Part shown: positions 26,767 through 34,952 of the stretch, piece by piece
How positions within the stretch are numbered: the first letter of the stretch is position 1
How the letters are laid out: every line of letters starts with the position of its first letter
Source of the DNA: Microbulbifer sp. GL-2
GTDB lineage: Bacteria > Pseudomonadota > Gammaproteobacteria > Pseudomonadales > Cellvibrionaceae
Assembly (NCBI RefSeq): GCF_007183175.1
Contig: NZ_AP019807.1
Span: 4,522,001-4,586,000 of the forward strand
Direction: 5' to 3'
DNA length: 64,000 nucleotides
The notes under the pieces: generated by a model
The model's input: only the letters and a program-made list of their open reading frames with translations
Database searches by the model: none
What the model was told of the DNA's origin: nothing
Made by a program: the position numbers and the translations under genes

Positions 26767-27191
26767 TAGCCTTTTTTTTCGGTTTCCTCGCTTTCTGTTT
26801 CACTATCCGCTTTTTCAGTTTGGACATCGACGAAAAGCCCGGATAGCTTGGCAGCAGGAATATAGAGCCGGTCAATCAACTTGGGAGTAACGCTGCGGAT
26901 TAAGCCCTGATGGATTTGCTCCAGTGATGCCTGGCAATCCGGATTCATCCAGATGGCGTAAGCTACCAGCAGCAATTTTTTGCTCACCTCACCTGCACGA
27001 AACGCCCAAAGCTGGCCAAAGTTTTCCAACTCAGTTTCCGGCACCTCTTCATCCTGCGGCAGTGGAATATCTTCGGTAGTCTTCTGCAGATATTCACAGC
27101 GGTGGTAGGCGCTCAGCTCAAATAACTCCACTTCCTGCTGGCCAAATACAATAGTTTCGGATTCTAAAATAGGGGTAGGAACTAAATTCAT
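26766..27191 (-). CDS. tail assembly chaperone, G-like part
   Basis: 141 residues, acidic, beginning MNLVPTPILESETIVFGQQEVELFELSAYHRCEYLQ, with an alpha-helical middle (LWAFRAGEVSKKLLLVAYAIWMN) and a charged tail ESEETEKKG. Position between the tail tube and tape measure genes is that of lambda G. The tail codons GAA AAA AAA GGC form an A-AAA-AAG type slippery sequence and lead into the T-like frame. Confidence 0.82.
   Translation of the reverse strand: MNLVPTPILESETIVFGQQEVELFELSAYHRCEYLQKTTEDIPLPQDEEVPETELENFGQLWAFRAGEVSKKLLLVAYAIWMNPDCQASLEQIHQGLIRSVTPKLIDRLYIPAAKLSGLFVDVQTEKADSETESEETEKKG
26770..26779 (-). promoter_or_regulatory. probable programmed -1 frameshift site (A8-GG)
   Basis: Eight A residues followed by GG at the end of the G-like chaperone gene. 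The upstream frame meets TAG six bases after the run. A one-base backward slip gives a continuous G-T fusion of about 229 residues. Tail chaperone genes are a known site of such recoding. Confidence 0.75.
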
Positions 27192-27193
27192 TG

Positions 27194-27607
27194 TTAGCTG
27201 CCTGCGGTTACTGTGGGTTTACCAGAGATTTTGAACTTCACTGTGCGGGTAATCTTGTCATCCTTGGGCACTGCCTTACCCCAGCCGGTAATATGGCCGG
27301 TGAATTCCACCTTGGTACCTTCAGGATATTCAATCTGGTAATACTTATTGGTATCGGAGTCGTAATCTGCCCGCAGTGCCTGCTGGCCGCTATCTGTCTC
27401 TTTCCAGATCAAAATAATGGAAACCTCGCCGGCATCGCGTAAGCCGGAGGGGTCATAGTCCATATAGCCACTGGTGCCATCAATCGGTGTCATTTCAACT
27501 GAACCGCGCGATTCCTCACCGGGGTCGATATCCAGCATGCCCGCCACTGGTGTATAGGAAGTGCCATCATCGCTGCGGGAAAATTTTGTTTTATAACCTT
27601 GTGCCAT
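27194..27607 (-). CDS. major tail tube protein
   Basis: 137 residues, predicted beta-rich. It begins MAQGYKTKFSRSDDGTSYTPVAGMLDIDPGEESRGSVEMTPIDG and ends with a beta hairpin (RTVKFKISGKPTVTAGS). It resembles phage tail tube (TTP) proteins that polymerise as stacked hexamers around the tape measure. AGC at the start is preceded by a short gap after the tail terminator gene, and the chaperone gene follows after two bases. Confidence 0.82.
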   Translation of the reverse strand: MAQGYKTKFSRSDDGTSYTPVAGMLDIDPGEESRGSVEMTPIDGTSGYMDYDPSGLRDAGEVSIILIWKETDSGQQALRADYDSDTNKYYQIEYPEGTKVEFTGHITGWGKAVPKDDKITRTVKFKISGKPTVTAGS

Positions 27608-27633
27608 AGCTAAGACCTTATTGAATTGTTGAG

Positions 27634-28041
27634 TTAAAGGGCTGAGGGTTCGGTGGAATACTGGGCCCTATAGATCAATCGAACCTCGCCCAGTGGGTGA
27701 TCCTGATCCAGGGCAAACTGGGTTTGGCTGAGTAGGAATAAGTCACAGGTGTTATCTAAAGTGGCATCCTGTAGTGCATGCTCGATCTCTTCAGCGGCTT
27801 GATCCAGTGCGGCATAGACATCGCCGCGACTCTTCACTACGGCGGCAACAGTTAAATCCAGTTGCCGATCTGAACCGCCATACATTTCGTGGTCCGTGTT
27901 TTCGGTGGAAAAACCCACCACAATCGCCGGCAGTTTTTCTGGATCGATTTCTTCTGTGGTGCCAGGGGGTGGAAATGTGAAGCTGGATAGAGTTTGCAGC
28001 TTGCTTAAAACGGCATCGCGGATGGTGATGCGTTGGGTCAT
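27634..28041 (-). CDS. tail terminator (gpU-like) protein
   Basis: 135 residues. It begins TQRITIRDAVLSKLQTLSSF and contains PAIVVGFSTENTDHEMYGGSDRQLDLTVAAVVK, then a helix with repeated EEIEHAL, a pattern typical of minor tail protein U-like tail terminators. In lambda order it should directly follow the head-tail joining gene; here about 4 kb of cargo lies between them. A terminator hairpin lies 32 bases upstream of it. Confidence 0.75.
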   Translation of the reverse strand: MTQRITIRDAVLSKLQTLSSFTFPPPGTTEEIDPEKLPAIVVGFSTENTDHEMYGGSDRQLDLTVAAVVKSRGDVYAALDQAAEEIEHALQDATLDNTCDLFLLSQTQFALDQDHPLGEVRLIYRAQYSTEPSAL

Positions 28042-28072
28042 TGGTATGTGCTCCAGGAATTTGGGGCATAAA

Positions 28073-28094
28073 AAAACCCGCTGATGCGGGTTTT
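28073..28094 (-). terminator. intrinsic terminator after the secreted-protein gene
   Basis: AAAACCCGC and GCGGGTTTT around TGAT, with six T on the minus strand. It lies downstream of the gene ending at 28192 and would insulate the cargo from the tail operon; the tail genes then need read-through or another promoter. Confidence 0.85.
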
Positions 28095-28191
28095 CATATT
28101 TACAATACGGCAGAGCCCACTCGCACTAGGAAGCTCGTGATGGCCACCTATACTTTAATGAATCTCTGCAATCAAAATGTAGATTTATTGA

Positions 28192-28557
28192 CTAGTCGGT
28201 GAATAGCCAAACACTACGTATACGCGGGTAGGCTCCATCTTGTCCACCGCAGCCATCTAACCAAAAGCTAACTTTTTTTCCCGTCATTTGCGCGGACAAT
28301 AAAGTTGAATGAATTGCTGCGTAATTATCATCTGTTGGGTGGATAGCAAAATAGTAAGTTTTTTCACACCCACTTGGATTATAGGCAGCTTCCTCACCAG
28401 GGTGATTTGAGGCGTCAAGTTCTGGAGCTCTAACTTGTGTCCAGCCCCCATTGACATACATAGTTTTAATTGTCGCAGGTCCAACTAGTCCAGAACCGGC
28501 AGCCCAAACTGTCATTGTCATCATGTAGACTACGACACCTAACATAAATTTCTTCAT
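28192..28557 (-). CDS. small secreted protein, possibly B-subunit-like
   Basis: 121 residues with a signal peptide (about 1-19, cleaved at VWA-AG). The mature ~100 residues contain two cysteines (PSGCEKTYYFAIHP and FWLDGCGG) and the pattern 'LLSAQMTGKKVSFWLDGC...IRSVWL'. Small secreted proteins of this shape (strand-helix-'GKxVxxxL'-strand) include members likened to PltB/SubB-type toxin B subunits, but my match is by pattern only. It follows the secreted nuclease-fold gene by 62 bases on the same strand. Low-GC and outside phage function, so cargo of the prophage. Confidence 0.7.
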   Translation of the reverse strand: MKKFMLGVVVYMMTMTVWAAGSGLVGPATIKTMYVNGGWTQVRAPELDASNHPGEEAAYNPSGCEKTYYFAIHPTDDNYAAIHSTLLSAQMTGKKVSFWLDGCGGQDGAYPRIRSVWLFTD

Positions 28558-28619
28558 TTAGTTTTAAACTCCATTAACTACTTATAAATTGATAACAACA
28601 AGAAACTTAACTGGCACTT

Positions 28620-29651
28620 TCAATCTATCCATTCAAACTTTGCCCAGATCATTTTGTGATCAGGCGTACATTTCTCCATCACACAAATTGCTTCTTCTGT
28701 GTATGCAGCTGGCACATTGAAAGTGGATAAAAATTCCTCCCCAACAACCACTTGATCTACTTTCGGCTCAATCTTTCCCTCAGGTGAATAGTAAAATATG
28801 TAATCTATCTTTTCAGGACTATTTTTTGAAGCGTTGTGTTTAGTATTCGCAATGTGTTGAGTTATATCCACGACTCCAGGGAACTCTTTTTCAAACTCCT
28901 CAATGAGTTTATTATATTGGTCATTTATCTGGTAATCGATATTGAAATCACCAACAAATATAACTGGTGCCGGCTTCTCTATAAATTCAGCTTTAAACTG
29001 CCGAATCATATCCTTCGCATCTATTAGGCTTTTCTGAACATCACCATTATCCCAAACAAAGTGCGCTGTGACGAACCAGATGTTTTTTCCATCACCAAAA
29101 TCCTGAAATAGAGCTATAGCTCCTGTATCGGTGCCCTCTACACCTGTAAGCTCTAAGTACTTTTCATCTTCAATTTTAACATTAGTAACTACAGCCTCAC
29201 CTTTGTAAATACCAACAATACCACTAGGCCCAGTTCGGGCGCTAAACCCTCCATTTTTATCACCATAAGAGCTTTTGGAAACCAAACCATAAAAACGATT
29301 TACCACATTGGGAGAGAAATATTCATCTACCTCTTGAATAAAAGGCTTATCACAGACATATTTAGTCCTATTCATTGCCTCTTGAAAGCCAATAATGAAT
29401 GGTTTTTCTCTATCTATTACCTCATCCAACTGAGCTAAATAAGCCTCAAACCGTGCATCAAATTCATTCTTAGAACTTTCACTTTTACTACAGTTCAATA
29501 GGCCATTGTCCTTTTTGGTCGTTATATCATAGCTTGTTGCTAATGAGTCCCAGATATTGTGTGTAACAATAGTAAACTCGAACGATAGTGATGCTGGTGA
29601 AATAAAACTAAGCAACAACAGCACTACTACATTTGCCTTAAAATTAAACAT
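28620..29651 (-). CDS. secreted endonuclease/exonuclease/phosphatase-fold protein
   Basis: 343 residues with a signal peptide (cleaved about residue 23, SLSFEF). The EEP catalytic set is complete: THNIWD (Asn), GFQEAMN (Glu), VTAHFVWD (His), VGDFNID (Asp-x-Asn) and DHKMIWAKF (Asp-His). The DYIFYY strand precedes the last motif. Possible roles are extracellular DNase, sphingomyelinase-like phosphodiesterase or a CdtB-type toxin subunit; the sequence does not decide. Base composition is clearly more AT-rich than the phage tail genes. It lies in cargo DNA, with a small secreted protein gene after it. Confidence 0.88.
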   Translation of the reverse strand: MFNFKANVVVLLLLSFISPASLSFEFTIVTHNIWDSLATSYDITTKKDNGLLNCSKSESSKNEFDARFEAYLAQLDEVIDREKPFIIGFQEAMNRTKYVCDKPFIQEVDEYFSPNVVNRFYGLVSKSSYGDKNGGFSARTGPSGIVGIYKGEAVVTNVKIEDEKYLELTGVEGTDTGAIALFQDFGDGKNIWFVTAHFVWDNGDVQKSLIDAKDMIRQFKAEFIEKPAPVIFVGDFNIDYQINDQYNKLIEEFEKEFPGVVDITQHIANTKHNASKNSPEKIDYIFYYSPEGKIEPKVDQVVVGEEFLSTFNVPAAYTEEAICVMEKCTPDHKMIWAKFEWID

Positions 29652-29790
29652 ATCCCCTACTCAATACCCTTCTGAAAATATATTTGAGTCACGAACAATA
29701 CTACTGCCAAACTCACCAAAATTTTTCGATAGATTTGGAATCATATTTAAATAAAACTAGAAAAACAAATAATTGACAATTCTCCGATAT

Positions 29791-29914
29791 TCAAGTCATT
29801 ACTTCAACCAACGCCCGCCAAACAACCTCATCATCCGACAACCGCTTGTGCACGGTATAGGCTACACCACCAAGCGTAATCACCGCTTCAGAGCTGTAAG
29901 CGCCGACCCCACTT
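29791..29914 (-). pseudogene. duplicated 3' end of the head-tail joining gene
   Basis: On the minus strand this reads VGAYSSEAVITLGGVAYTVHKRLSDDEVVWRALVEVMT and stop. It matches the last 38 residues of the gene at 32115-32411 with a handful of changes, and the DNA is also alike. The fragment has no start. It marks the point where cargo was inserted beside a copied junction. Confidence 0.85.
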
Positions 29915-30046
29915 TAAAAGGCGGCAGCCATTGAACATCCAAAGGAGAATGAAAAGTGGGCGAGCGCTATTTCCTTTCGGTGTTGTATTCACGCTCATGG
30001 CCGCCATAAAACCACAGACCTACTTATCGGAATAGAGTGCCATCAA

Positions 30047-30811
30047 TCAGGCGGCGTTTTTCCAGGCATTTATCTGATCCAGCAATTCAGGGAAAGTCTC
30101 GACGTAGTACAGGGGCTGAGTCTCTCTAGGGTTCCTTGGGCAGGTTTCATTCCTACCAAAGCGCGATCCGGCCTGAGTGAGCGACTTAAACTTCTTGATT
30201 CCCCCTTTGCTAGAGCGTCGCTGCAACTCCTCCAGATACCCCATACCTATTAGGATTGGGTTAACGGCACGGGCTGATAACGATGCCCCGTGCTCCTTCA
30301 ATAAGTCGCTGAGGGCCTTCACGGGCGCCTCCTGAACGTAGTCCGGCAGGAAGCGGTCACTAACACCCCGCTCGGTGCAAATGGTACTGAGCATACGAAC
30401 CTTGCTGCTATCACTCATCCGTAGCATTCGGGCGGCGCACTCTGCAACTTCCAGCTCTGGATAGCCACTAGGTTGTTGATGGCTGTACTGACCCGTTTTT
30501 CGAATACTGGGCAAGACCTCATGTGTCACCCAGCGTTTGAATGCTTTAGCTTCTGTTTTCTGACTTGTTAAAATCACCGAGTACAAACCGGACTCGTTAA
30601 TAACTGTAATGCCACGCCCCCCTGTAGGAGCTCCCAAACCGCCGATCTGGCGGTTTGACTTTTCGTCGTCATCCAGTTTACTCGTCATCTTATGAGCGTC
30701 AGAGTAGTTGAGAACCTCTGCTACATCCTTCGCTACAAACCAAAATTCACCATCCTCTTCAAGTACACGAAGCTGACGATTTTTGAAACCAAATGGAATT
30801 ACGTTATTCAT
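30047..30811 (-). CDS. BRO-N domain antirepressor-like protein
   Basis: The start at 30811 (ATG) is chosen because AAGGAGA lies 6 bases before it; translation begins MNNVIPFGFKNRQLRVLEEDG. 254 residues. The N-terminal BRO domain is clear (FWFVAKDVAEVLNYSDAHKMTSKLDDDEK, then GITVINESGLYSVILTSQKTEAKAFKRWVTHEVLPSIRKTG). A helical C-terminal half follows, with no known domain. Such proteins often counter the repressor or bind DNA. It is placed among late structural genes, not by the immunity genes, which is unusual, and is part of the cargo. Confidence 0.88.
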   Translation of the reverse strand: MNNVIPFGFKNRQLRVLEEDGEFWFVAKDVAEVLNYSDAHKMTSKLDDDEKSNRQIGGLGAPTGGRGITVINESGLYSVILTSQKTEAKAFKRWVTHEVLPSIRKTGQYSHQQPSGYPELEVAECAARMLRMSDSSKVRMLSTICTERGVSDRFLPDYVQEAPVKALSDLLKEHGASLSARAVNPILIGMGYLEELQRRSSKGGIKKFKSLTQAGSRFGRNETCPRNPRETQPLYYVETFPELLDQINAWKNAA

Positions 30812-30824
30812 ACCACTCTCCTTG

Positions 30825-31067
30825 TTAATGTTCAGTATTCTGCCCGCGAACCAGTTGTTCGGCTGCAAAGGTCAATCCATCCAGCACCGCGCTCTCTTCG
30901 CCACAGAGGGCATTGAGTGCGGCGTTTTTTACTGGGGAATCGGGCCATTCCTGAATGCGCTGGCGAGCCATGTTTAAATACTGCAAATCGCGTAACTGCT
31001 GGACATGAGCCGGCTGTAGCGCACAGTGAGAGTGATCAATCTTAGAGATTAATTAGGAATCGGCCAT
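30825..31067 (-). pseudogene. 80-codon phage gene with a stop at codon 5
   Basis: CAGGAGG precedes an ATG at 31067 (ATG GCC GAT TCC TAA, stop at 31053-31055). The frame then continues open with a helical, normal-looking protein (QPAHVQQLRDLQYLNMARQRIQEWPDSPVKNAALNALCGEESAVLDGLTFAAEQLVRG) to a stop just before the BRO start. An internal ATG could still give a shorter product of about 55 residues. I recognise no family. Either a dead gene or a sequence error. Confidence 0.6.
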
Positions 31068-31693
31068 GGCGGCCTCCTGTTAGATTTTAGTTTCTTGCGA
31101 CTGCCAGTTAGTAGCTGGCAGCCGGGTCTCAACTAGAGCTCTATCAGAAGCTCCGGGCCTATTTCCCATAAGGGTCTTGTATTACGCCTCTCGACCCGGC
31201 CATAAGGCTAGGCGTGCCAAATTACAGGCACAAAAAAACCGCAGAGGCTAACGGGTGCGGAAACCGCTGATAGAGTTTTGGTACCCTCAGTGACCACCAA
31301 CCCTGTAAGAGCTGTCAAGCTCTTCAGCCTAAGGTTAGGCTACCCCTACTCCAATCTCCGTTTAATCACTCCAAAAATATGTTTTTCTATACAGCCCGCT
31401 ACCACAGGCAATAAAAAACCCCACCAGCGCGAGCTAGTGGGGTTTTTAAGCGCTACTCAATAGGCGAGTAACGAGCGATACTGTAATCCTACCTCTGCGG
31501 GCATTACCACACAAGCGGGGAGGAATATTTTGGAGGTTATTGCCTCATCACTACCAGCTGTTCAATTTGTAAAGTATTGCCACAAAAATCGCCAATCCGG
31601 CAGTTTGGATTACCCATCACCCGTACCTGCCATACAAAGCTATCATTCTTCAAAAGAAAAATTCACAGCAAGGATTTTTTCTACTGTTTCCTA
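31068..31693. other. non-coding cargo DNA with a strong hairpin
   Basis: About 600 bases with no convincing frame. It contains a perfect hairpin at 31414-31447 (AAAAACCCCAC/GTGGGGTTTTT), which can terminate in both directions, and AAGAGCT/AGCTCTT near 31307-31324. Confidence 0.6.
31414..31447. terminator. bidirectional terminator hairpin
   Basis: An 11-bp perfect stem AAAAACCCCAC/GTGGGGTTTTT with a 12-base loop. It lies between the secreted small-protein gene (31694, minus) and the broken phage gene. Confidence 0.85.
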
Positions 31694-31966
31694 TTAGCGA
31701 CAAAGGATCATAAAAGCTTCATTTCGTGCCCCACTTGCTCCTCCACCTCCCGCTACTACCTTCCAGCCCTCCGGCACTTTAACTGTTTTTTCAGGCAGTT
31801 CGCCGTTATTTAACGACCTGCCAGAGACACTCCAAAGTCTCGCTGCAAAGCACTCTTTAAATTGCTCATCTTTTTTTTCTTTTTTCTCATCCGCCATGAC
31901 TGTAGGCACAGAAAGAGCAAACGCTATACCTATTAGAGTCAAGTATTGCGCAGTATTCTTTTTCAT
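31694..31966 (-). CDS. small secreted hypothetical protein
   Basis: 90 residues: signal peptide (AQYLTLIGIAFALSVPTVMA, cleavage before DEKKEKKDE), then a lysine/glutamate-rich stretch and a short domain with two cysteines (FKECFAARLW and FMILCR) and a GGGGAS turn. RBS AAGGATAAGA before the ATG. It is the first cargo gene after the head-tail joining gene. I recognise no family; together with the other two secreted genes it makes three exported proteins in this 4-kb block. Confidence 0.65.
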   Translation of the reverse strand: MKKNTAQYLTLIGIAFALSVPTVMADEKKEKKDEQFKECFAARLWSVSGRSLNNGELPEKTVKVPEGWKVVAGGGGASGARNEAFMILCR

Positions 31967-32114
31967 TCTTATCCTTTTTTCATTACATTAAATTTAAAGA
32001 AACTATTATGTAGTTACTTTATACATTGAATCATATTGGAGACCTCAGAAAAATCAATAAGTTATACCCTTACAGCACCTCCGTGCCCCCAGTGGGTAGC
32101 CTCACATTTGTTCT

Positions 32115-32411
32115 TTAACCAACCACCAGCACCCGCCAAACAATTCCATCATCCGAAAGCCGCTTGCGTACTAAATACTCCACACCACCAAGCGTAATCA
32201 CCGCCTCTGAGCTGTAAGCCCCTACTTCGCTCACCAACAGACTCAATTCGATACGCGGCACCCGCACACGTTCCTCATCTTCGAACTCGTCGATCTCTTG
32301 ATCTTTTATCACTCGGCAATCTATAGGCTCAGCACCACTATCGTCTGTATAGGTAGCGGGCTTACCCCACTTGCGGAACGCGCGCTCTGCGGCTCGTTGG
32401 TCCAGATCCAT
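32115..32411 (-). CDS. head-tail joining protein (FII-like)
   Basis: 98 residues, beginning MDLDQRAAERAFRKWGKPATYTD and with a beta-rich remainder (RVPRIELSLLVSEVGAYSSEAVITLGGVEYLVRKRLSDDG). It matches the lambda FII / Phage_attach type of head-tail connector in size, position (between DUF2190 and the tail terminator) and alternating strands. A partial copy of its 3' end lies at 29791-29914, on the far side of the cargo. Confidence 0.75.
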   Translation of the reverse strand: MDLDQRAAERAFRKWGKPATYTDDSGAEPIDCRVIKDQEIDEFEDEERVRVPRIELSLLVSEVGAYSSEAVITLGGVEYLVRKRLSDDGIVWRVLVVG

Positions 32412-32418
32412 GCTTCAC

Positions 32419-32790
32419 CTAGGCCTTCACGGTACCCGGCACGCCGGTAAACTTAACCGCTAAGCTAGTAATGCCATCGCCGGCTGCCTCTACGGCAAAG
32501 GCGGTGGGGCCAGTGATATCGCCGGTTGCGGCTGTTGCGGAGCTATCGTCAAAGGCTGCTGCAGAGATATCCCAGGTGAGGGTTTCCCCCTGACTGATCT
32601 CTGCGCCGGATACCTTTGGCACAGTGAATACGCCTTCAATAGCGATCACACCAGATGCGCCCACAGCGATATCATCCATCGCCACACCCAGTACTGCGCC
32701 TACTGCTAGCACCTGGCCAGAGGTAATTACTGAGCTGGTGCTATTGGTGTAATCCAGCATGCGCCCATCTTGTACAAAATTAGTAGCCAT
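32419..32790 (-). CDS. DUF2190 capsid decoration (cement) protein
   Basis: 123 residues from the ATG at 32790 (MATNFVQDGRMLDYTN; the upstream in-frame residues lack a ribosome site, while AGAAAGAGA precedes this ATG). DUF2190 proteins trimerise on the capsid like lambda D. The signature region (ITSGQVLAVGAVLGVAMDDIAVGASGVIAIEGVFTVPK) is intact. It follows the capsid gene as expected. Confidence 0.88.
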   Translation of the reverse strand: MATNFVQDGRMLDYTNSTSSVITSGQVLAVGAVLGVAMDDIAVGASGVIAIEGVFTVPKVSGAEISQGETLTWDISAAAFDDSSATAATGDITGPTAFAVEAAGDGITSLAVKFTGVPGTVKA

Positions 32791-32888
32791 TCTCTTTCTC
32801 TCAATTGAGTAAATTACTAAAAGCAAAAAGGCCGCGATGTGCGGCCCTTTTCGGATTCTTTAAGGTTTGGTTCGGTTTGAGCTGGGTA

Positions 32889-34943
32889 TTAGGTCTTGGG
32901 CGTTTTCACCATGCCTTTTGCGTCCCAGGCTTTCGCAGCTGCGTCGAGGCGGACTTTGAATTCCACCCCGTCGATATTCCAGCCGTTTTGCTGCTCCAGT
33001 ACAGGGGCTTGCTGGCCATCCAGATAGAGCACTTCGATGGTGTCGTGCGCTACTGGGTCGGCATTGAGGTACCAACCATTGTGCCCGCTGAGGCGACCAT
33101 CGGAGATCACGCTGGCAATATTGCGCACACTGTTGGGTACAGTGTTGGATTTCTCAGAAGCTCCAACTTCAAACTCTGACTCCAACGCAACCTTTGCGGC
33201 ACCCTCGTCGGCGATATCACACAGCAGGAATTTGGGGCGGATATTTAGGAAAGCGGTACCGTCCTTCTGTTTACCCATCAGTACCCGCGCGGCATCGATG
33301 CTGGCTGTATTGATACCTGCCTTAGTAGCTAGGTTGCCATGGTCGGTATGGAATAAGGCCTTGCCATCGGCCATTTTGGGATTGTTGATCAGGATACTGA
33401 AAACCAGATCCCCCACGGTGCGAGTAGCAGCAAGACCCATCTTTTGCGGAATGCGGGTGAAGGCCCCCAGGTCGTCATTGATAATCGCCTGGCGAGTAAT
33501 GGAGAAGAGTTCCCCGTAAGTAGCCAGAGCGGCAGTCTCTGCGCGCTCGCCAATACTCACGTATTTAAATTCTGCCCCGGGTTCCACTTGGCGTAGTGAG
33601 GGGAAGGTACCAAGATCCGTGCGAGTGGCTATCTTGAAATCGCTTAAGTTTCCAGTGGCGGTAAACTGCGGAAACACCTCTGCCGCTTCAGTGTAACCCT
33701 TCAGCATGGATTTATTAGCAATATTGCCGAGGACGGTAGCGAAGTCACCAGAGCTATGGGTAAACGCTGCGGCAACCACGCCCATTTTATCCAGGCCCGC
33801 TAAATTCTGTCCGTGGGCGTGCATAAACATACGGGCAATTTCCAGCATGGTATAGCCAACCAGCTCATTACCCTCTGTGCGTTTTTCACCAAGGGCACGC
33901 ATTGCAATCGCGTTTTCAGCATCAGACTTGAGGCGTTTAATGCCCTCACCTTCCTGTACTACCACGCCGTAGCTTTGCACTGGAGTTGGGGTTTGATTTC
34001 CCAGAGCTGTGAGCAGCTGGTCTTTGGCTTTTTCCGCGGTGCAGTCCATATCATCCAGGCAAGATTGCATCACGGTGCTGTGTGCTTCGAAGCCTTTAAA
34101 AACCGCTTTAATATCGTCTTTACGCTTTTGCTCATCCGCTGCGAATTGTGCTCTGGCATCGGCGGCAATCTGCGCTTTCACTTCTGGGGTGACCTCGGTC
34201 GCAGCGGTTGCAGCTGGCGTAGTGGAGGTGGTTGTAGTCATGGCTTGCGCCTCCTGGGTTTGGCTATGGGTTTGGTTTGGATTGCCTGCAACCGCAGACG
34301 GGAATCTAAATTCAGTGGGCCCCTGCATAACCAATGCACTAATGGCTTGAGGGATATTTTTGAATTGGTTTAAGTGATCGGCGTTAAAGCTGGCAGCCAT
34401 TTCCATTTCGGCAGTGGTATCAGTGGCGAAGCCAGCTTCTACTGCTTCGGCGCCGGTATACCAAGTCTCGTCATCCATGACTTGGCTGACTTCCTCATCC
34501 GACATCCCTGTGCGTGAGGCATACAAACCGATCATGGTGGTTTTGACTTTTGCCAGCAGGCTCTTGGTTTTTTCCAGGGCGCGCTCATCGCCTCGCACAC
34601 CGGCGCTGGGGTTGTGCACCATGTAATAGGCATTCTCAGCGATATGAACCGTGTCCCCGGCTAAGGCGATCACGCTGCCCATACTGGCTGCGATACCTTC
34701 AATCCAGGTTTCCACCTCGGCTTTATGATCTTTCAGCAGGTTGTAGATGGCGGTACCGTCGAACACATCACCACCAGGGCAGTTGATATGCAGATTGATC
34801 TTACTGACATCGCCTAGTGCTTTGAGATCTCGGGCAAAGTCTTTTGCGGTCATATCCCAGTAGCCAATGTAATCGTACAGATAGATATCGGCTTCGCTGG
34901 TATTGGCAGCGGCATTGATGCTGTACCAGGATTTTTTAGGCAT
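32889..34943 (-). CDS. ClpP-like prohead protease / major capsid protein fusion
   Basis: 684 residues. Residues 1-190 are an S14 ClpP-like protease: INLHINCPGGDVFDG, the serine in GIAASMGSVIALAG, the histidine in MVHNPSAG and an Asp near residues 160-170. A low-complexity linker (TTTTSTTPAATAATEV) and a helical scaffold-like stretch follow, then the HK97-fold capsid protein from about 310 to the end (SIGERAETAALATYGELFSITRQAIINDDLGAFTRIPQKMG, PKFLLCDI). Protease, scaffold and capsid are one chain, which presumably cleaves itself during maturation. This fusion is known in lambda-like prophages. Confidence 0.93.
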   Translation of the reverse strand: MPKKSWYSINAAANTSEADIYLYDYIGYWDMTAKDFARDLKALGDVSKINLHINCPGGDVFDGTAIYNLLKDHKAEVETWIEGIAASMGSVIALAGDTVHIAENAYYMVHNPSAGVRGDERALEKTKSLLAKVKTTMIGLYASRTGMSDEEVSQVMDDETWYTGAEAVEAGFATDTTAEMEMAASFNADHLNQFKNIPQAISALVMQGPTEFRFPSAVAGNPNQTHSQTQEAQAMTTTTSTTPAATAATEVTPEVKAQIAADARAQFAADEQKRKDDIKAVFKGFEAHSTVMQSCLDDMDCTAEKAKDQLLTALGNQTPTPVQSYGVVVQEGEGIKRLKSDAENAIAMRALGEKRTEGNELVGYTMLEIARMFMHAHGQNLAGLDKMGVVAAAFTHSSGDFATVLGNIANKSMLKGYTEAAEVFPQFTATGNLSDFKIATRTDLGTFPSLRQVEPGAEFKYVSIGERAETAALATYGELFSITRQAIINDDLGAFTRIPQKMGLAATRTVGDLVFSILINNPKMADGKALFHTDHGNLATKAGINTASIDAARVLMGKQKDGTAFLNIRPKFLLCDIADEGAAKVALESEFEVGASEKSNTVPNSVRNIASVISDGRLSGHNGWYLNADPVAHDTIEVLYLDGQQAPVLEQQNGWNIDGVEFKVRLDAAAKAWDAKGMVKTPKT

Positions 34944-34952
34944 TGCGGTTTC

